NCBI GenBank assembly: GCA_963930645.1
Contig: OZ005657.1
Location: forward strand, 45,971,153-46,035,152
DNA: 64,000 nt
Source of the DNA: Salticus scenicus
Lineage: Eukaryota; Arthropoda; Arachnida; Araneae; Salticidae
Direction of reading: 5' to 3'
Under the pieces are notes generated by a model. The model had not been told where the DNA came from. It did not search any database and worked only from the letters and a program-made list of their open reading frames with translations. Shown piece by piece: positions 60,020 to 64,000 of this stretch. Positions within the stretch are counted from its first letter, which is position 1. Each line of letters begins with the position of its first letter. Position numbers and translations under genes: made by a program.

Positions 60020-60334
60020 ACGGAAATCGGAGGTTGCATTTACCTCTTTATATCCTGAGTCGATCTATATTGTTTCAGAATATTATACATATTATTAGGA
60101 CAGAAATAGAATTCTAAAAAAAGCTCTGCTTCGATGTAAACTTTAATTTAATCATTTACACATTATATGTTTTATTTAGAATTATTCAACTTTCATAAAT
60201 TATGTTCAGATTGAATTTTATTTATTGCCACCCTCTCTGATAAGCCATACGGTTTAGGATGCTCTGAAGATATCGAAAGGTTTTCTTTTATCAAGTGAAA
60301 CTTTTCTGCTAAATATTGGCCAAAAGTAACGCAT

Positions 60335-60408
60335 TGGCCCATGGGGGGATCGAACCCACGCCCTTCGCATTATTAGCACGTCGCTCTAACCAACTGTGCT
60401 AATGGGCC
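60335..60408 (-). tRNA. tRNA-Ile(AAU) copy 155, class C
   Basis: Class C with a variable-loop change (AAGGGCG). Confidence 0.5.
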
Positions 60409-60723
60409 ACGAAAATCGGAAGTTACATTTACCTCTTTATATCCTGAGTCGATCTATATTGTTTCAGAATATTATACTTACTATTAGGACAGAAATAGAA
60501 TTCTTAAAAAAGCTCTGCTTCGATGTAAACTTTAATTAAATCATTTACACATTATATGTTTTATTTAGAAACATTCAACTTTCATAAATTATGTTCAGAT
60601 TGAATTTTATTTATTGCCACCGTCTTTGATAAGCCATACGGTTTAGGATGCTCTGAAGATATCGAAAGGTTTTCTTTTATCAAGTGAAACTTTTCTGCTA
60701 AATATTGGCCAAAAGTAGCGCAT

Positions 60724-60796
60724 TGGCCCATGGGGGATCGAACACACGACCTTCGCGTTATTAGCACGACGCTCTAACCAACTGAGCTAATGGGCC
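60724..60796 (-). pseudogene. tRNA-Ile pseudogene copy 156, class F
   Basis: Class F. Confidence 0.75.
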
Positions 60797-61111
60797 ACGA
60801 AAATCGGAAGTTACATTTACCTCTTTATATCCTGAGTCGATCTATATTGTTTCAGAATATTATACATATTATTAGGACAGAAATAGAATTCTTAAAAAAG
60901 GTCTGCTTCGATGTAAACTTTAATTAAATCATTTACACATTATATGTTTTATTTAGAAACATTCAACTTTCATAAATTATGTTCAGATTGAATTTTATTT
61001 ATTGCCACTCTCTCTGATAAGCCACACGGTTTAGGATGGTCTGAAGATATCGAAAGGTTTTCTTTTATCAAGTGAAACTTTTCTGCTAAATATTGGCCAA
61101 AAGTAGCGCAT

Positions 61112-61185
61112 TGGCCCATGGGGGGATCGAACCCACGATCTTCGTGTTATTAGCACGACGCTCTGACCAACTGAGCTAATGGGCC
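61112..61185 (-). tRNA. tRNA-Ile(AAU) copy 157, class A
   Basis: Class A with the A40 change of copy 141 and a D-loop change (GGTCAGAG). Confidence 0.65.
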
Positions 61186-61500
61186 ACGAAAATCGGAAGT
61201 TACATTTACCGCTTTATATCCTGAGTCGATCTATATTGTTTCAGAATATTATACATATTATTAGGACAGAAATAGAATTCTTAAAAAAGCTCTGCTTCGA
61301 TGTAAACTTTAATTAAATCATTTACACATTATATGTTTTATTTAGAAACATTCAATTTTCATAAATTATGTTCAGATTGAATTTTATTTATTGCCACACT
61401 CTTTGATAAGCCATACGGTTTAGGATGCTCTGAAGATATCGAAAGGTTTTCTTTTATCAAGAGAAACTTTTCTGCTAAATATTGGCCAAAAGCAACGCAT

Positions 61501-61574
61501 TGGCCCATGGGGGGATCGAACCCACAAACTTCGCGTTATTAGCACGACGCTCTAACCAACTGAGCTAATGGGCC
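61501..61574 (-). tRNA. tRNA-Ile(AAU) copy 158, class G1
   Basis: Class G1 with C39 retained. Confidence 0.7.
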
Positions 61575-61889
61575 ACGAAAATCGGAAGTTACATTTACCT
61601 CTTTATATCCTGAGCCGATCTATATTGTTTCAGAATATTATATATATTATTAGGACAGAAATAGAATTCTTAAAAAAGCTCTGCTTCGATGTAAACTTTA
61701 ATTAAATCATTTACACATTATATGTTTTATTTAGAAACATTCAACATCCATAAATTATGTTCAGATTGAATTTTATTTATTGCAACCCTCTTTGATAAGC
61801 CATACGGTTTTCGATGCTCTAAAGATATCGAAAGGTTTTCTTTTATCAAGTGAAACTTTTCTGTTAAATATTGGCCAAAAGCAACGCAT

Positions 61890-61963
61890 TGGCACATGGG
61901 GGGATCGAAGCCACGACCTTCGCGTTATTAGCACGACGCTCTAACCAACTGAGCTAATGGGCC
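61890..61963 (-). pseudogene. tRNA-Ile pseudogene copy 159, class B3
   Basis: Class B3. Confidence 0.7.
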
Positions 61964-62278
61964 ACAAAAATCGGAAGTTACATTTACCTCTTTATATCCT
62001 GAGTCGATCTATATTGTTTCAGAATATTATACATATTATTAGGACAGAAATAGAATTCTTAAAAAAGCTCTGCTTCGATGTAAACTTTAATTAAATCATT
62101 TACACATTATATGTTTTATTTAGAAACATTCAACTTTCATAAATTATGTTCAGATTGAATTTTATTTATTGCCACTCTCTCTGATAAGCCACACGGTTTA
62201 GGATGGTCTGAAGATATCGAAAGGTTTTCTTTTATCAAGTGAAACTTTTCTGCTAAATATTGGCCAAAAGTAGCGCAT

Positions 62279-62352
62279 TGGACCATGGGGGGATCGAACC
62301 CACGACCTTCGCGTTATTAGCACGACGCTCTAACCAACTGAGCTAATGGGCC
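62279..62352 (-). tRNA. tRNA-Ile(AAU) copy 160, class A
   Basis: Class A with U70, a C3-U70 acceptor mismatch. Confidence 0.7.
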
Positions 62353-62666
62353 ACAAAATCGGAAGTTACATTTACCGCTTTATATCCTGAGTCGATCTAT
62401 ATTGTTTCAGAATATTATACATATTATTAGGACAGAAATAGAATTCTTAAAAAAGCTCTGCTTCGATGTAAACTTTAATTAAATCATTTACACATTATAT
62501 GTTTTATTTAGAAACATTCAATTTTCATAAATTATGTTCAGATTGAATTTTATTTATTGCCACACTCTTTGATAAGCCATACGGTGTAGGATGCTCTGAA
62601 GATATCGAAAGGTTTTCTTTTATCAAGTGAAACTTTTCTGCTAAATATTGGCCAAAAGCAACGCAT

Positions 62667-62740
62667 TGGCACATGGGGGGATCGAAGCCACGACCTGCGC
62701 GTTATTAGCACGACGCTCTAACCAACTGAGCTAATGGGCC
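62667..62740 (-). pseudogene. tRNA-Ile pseudogene copy 161, class B1
   Basis: Class B1. Confidence 0.7.
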
Positions 62741-63055
62741 ACGAAAATGGGTATTTACATTTACCTCTTTATATCCTGAGTCGATCTATATTGTTTCAGA
62801 ATGTTATACATATTATTAGGACAGAAATAGAATTCTAAAAAAAGCTCTGCTTCGATGTAAACTTTAATTAAATCATTTACACATTATATGTTTTATTTAG
62901 AAACATTCAATTTTCATAAATTATGTTCCGATTGAATTTTATTTATTGCCACACTCTTTGATAAGCCATACGGTGTAGGATGCTCTGAAGATATCGAAAG
63001 GTTTTCTTTTATCAAGTGAAACTTTTCTGCTAAATATTGGCCAAAAGCAACGCAT

Positions 63056-63129
63056 TGGCACATGGGGGGATCGAAGCCACGACCTGCGCGTTATTAGCAC
63101 GACGCTCTAACCAACTGAGCTAATGGGCC
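63056..63129 (-). pseudogene. tRNA-Ile pseudogene copy 162, class B1
   Basis: Class B1. Confidence 0.7.
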
Positions 63130-63444
63130 ACGAAAATGGGTATTTACATTTACCTCTTTATATCCTGAGTCGATCTATATTGTTTCAGAATGTTATACAT
63201 ATTATTAGGACAGAAATAGAATTCTAAAAAAAGCTCTGCTTCGATGTAAACTTTAATTAAATCATTTACACATTATATGTTTTATTTAGAAACATTCAAC
63301 TTTCATAAATTATGTTCAGATTGAATTTTATTTATTGCCACCCTCTCTGATAAGCCATACGGTTTAGGATGCTCTGAAGATATCGAAAGGTTTTCTTTTA
63401 TCAAGTGAAACTTTTCTGCTAAATATTGGCCAAAAGTAACGCAT

Positions 63445-63518
63445 TGGCCCATGGGGGGATCGAACCCACGACCTTCGCATTATTAGCACGTCGCTCTAAC
63501 CAACTGTGCTAATGGGCC
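63445..63518 (-). tRNA. tRNA-Ile(AAU) copy 163, class C
   Basis: Class C. Confidence 0.55.
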
Positions 63519-63833
63519 ACGAAAATCGGAAGTTACATTTACCTCTTTATATCCTGAGTGGATCTATATTGTTTCAGAATATTATACTTACTATTAGGAC
63601 AGAAATAGAATTCTTAAAAAAGCTCTGCTTCGATGTAAACTTTAATTAAATCATTTACACATTATATGTTTTATTTAGAAACATTCAACTTTCATAAATT
63701 ATGTTCAGATTGAATTTTATTTATTGCCACCGTCTTTGATAAGCCATACGGTTTTCGATGCTCTAAAGATATCGAAAGGTTTTCTTTTATCAAGAGAAAC
63801 TTTTCTGCTAAATATTGGCCAAAAGTAACGCAT

Positions 63834-63907
63834 TGGCCCATGGGGGGATCGAACCCACAAACTTCGCATTATTAGCACGACGCTCTAACCAACTGAGCTA
63901 ATGGGCC
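63834..63907 (-). tRNA. tRNA-Ile(AAU) copy 164, class G1
   Basis: Class G1 with U39, as copy 142. The partial spacer from 63908 to the window end is its 5' flank, with the TATA-like element in place. Confidence 0.65.
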
Positions 63908-64000
63908 ACGAAAATCGGAAGTTACATTTACCTCTTTATATCCTGAGTCGATCTATATTGTTTCAGAATATTATACATATTATTAGGACAGAAATAGAAT

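Larger units (their letters stand above)
60409..61963 (-). repeat. Segmental duplication 4, right copy
   Basis: Partner of 54190-55743. The G1 spacer differs (TTTTCATAAATT in place of ATCCATAAATT), so gene and spacer have partly separate histories. Confidence 0.8.
1..64000 (-). repeat. Tandem array of ~389-bp tRNA-Ile(AAU) units
   Basis: The whole window is head-to-tail copies of one unit, with 164 full tRNA copies, one partial copy at the left edge and a partial spacer at the right edge. tRNA starts are spaced 388 or 389 bp apart almost everywhere; departures come from 1-5 bp indels and one 158-bp insertion. Reading the minus strand, a unit runs: spacer, TATA-like element, tRNA, TTTT stop, next spacer. 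All copies share one orientation. Copies differ by correlated substitutions that define recurring classes, and class order repeats on larger scales, which is the mark of unequal exchange or amplification of multi-unit blocks. The array continues beyond both window edges, so its full length is unknown. Confidence 0.98.

Noticed and set aside
1..64000. CRISPR-like array, because of the regular repeats.
   Set aside because: The repeats are ~389 bp with no short direct repeat and unique-spacer layout, and the unit contains a eukaryotic tRNA gene.
1..64000. tRNA-derived SINE family.
   Set aside because: Copies are strictly head to tail in one orientation with fixed spacing, with no poly(A) or simple-repeat tail and no target-site duplications, so they are tandem units and not retroposed copies.

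Overview
The window is one uninterrupted tandem array of a ~389-bp unit. Each unit carries one tRNA-Ile gene or tRNA-Ile pseudogene with anticodon AAU, always on the minus strand. I located 164 complete copies plus the 5' end of one more at the left edge. No protein-coding gene is supported. The organism is a eukaryote, most likely an animal: A34 (read as inosine) in tRNA-Ile is the eukaryotic arrangement, CCA is not encoded after the discriminator base, and each copy has RNA polymerase III architecture. That architecture is internal A and B boxes, a TATA-like element about 30 bp upstream and a TTTT stop about 10 nt downstream. I cannot name the species.

Each unit has a 73-74 nt tRNA and an AT-rich spacer of ~315 bp. 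The copies fall into recurring classes, defined by shared substitutions (standard tRNA numbering). A: canonical, with only a U50-C64 mismatch in the T stem (about 66 copies). I: as A but G64, giving a U50-G64 wobble (3). C: A12-A23 and A27-A43 mismatches and G31-U39. J: class C with a Watson-Crick U50-A64 pair (2). G: U46; G1: U46 and U48. H: C53. B: C53, C43, U69, usually with G32 and a D-loop change; B1 lacks the loop changes; B2 has a further acceptor mismatch; B3 lacks C43. D: acceptor mismatches and U43. D1 and E: 3' acceptor strand lost. F: T arm shortened by one base. Classes B, D, E, F and H look like pseudogenes.

Layout: 1-14 kb is dominated by A and B, with a three-unit (1,167 bp) higher-order repeat from ~7.4 to 14.0 kb. 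From 14 to 32 kb lie C, D, E, A and B modules and two overlapping segmental duplications (offsets 12,040 and 9,324 bp). From 32 to 45 kb there are C-D-E-A-B and A-G-H-B1 modules. From 45 to 64 kb lies a different set (B1, B3, C, F, G1, I, J) with its own internal duplications. The only foreign sequence is a 158-bp palindromic element with a TA target duplication at 47235-47392.

The array looks like a satellite that evolves by unequal exchange, yet many units keep a nearly complete polymerase III gene. Whether it is a bulk source of tRNA-Ile, a mostly silent satellite, or a chromatin element cannot be settled from sequence alone.
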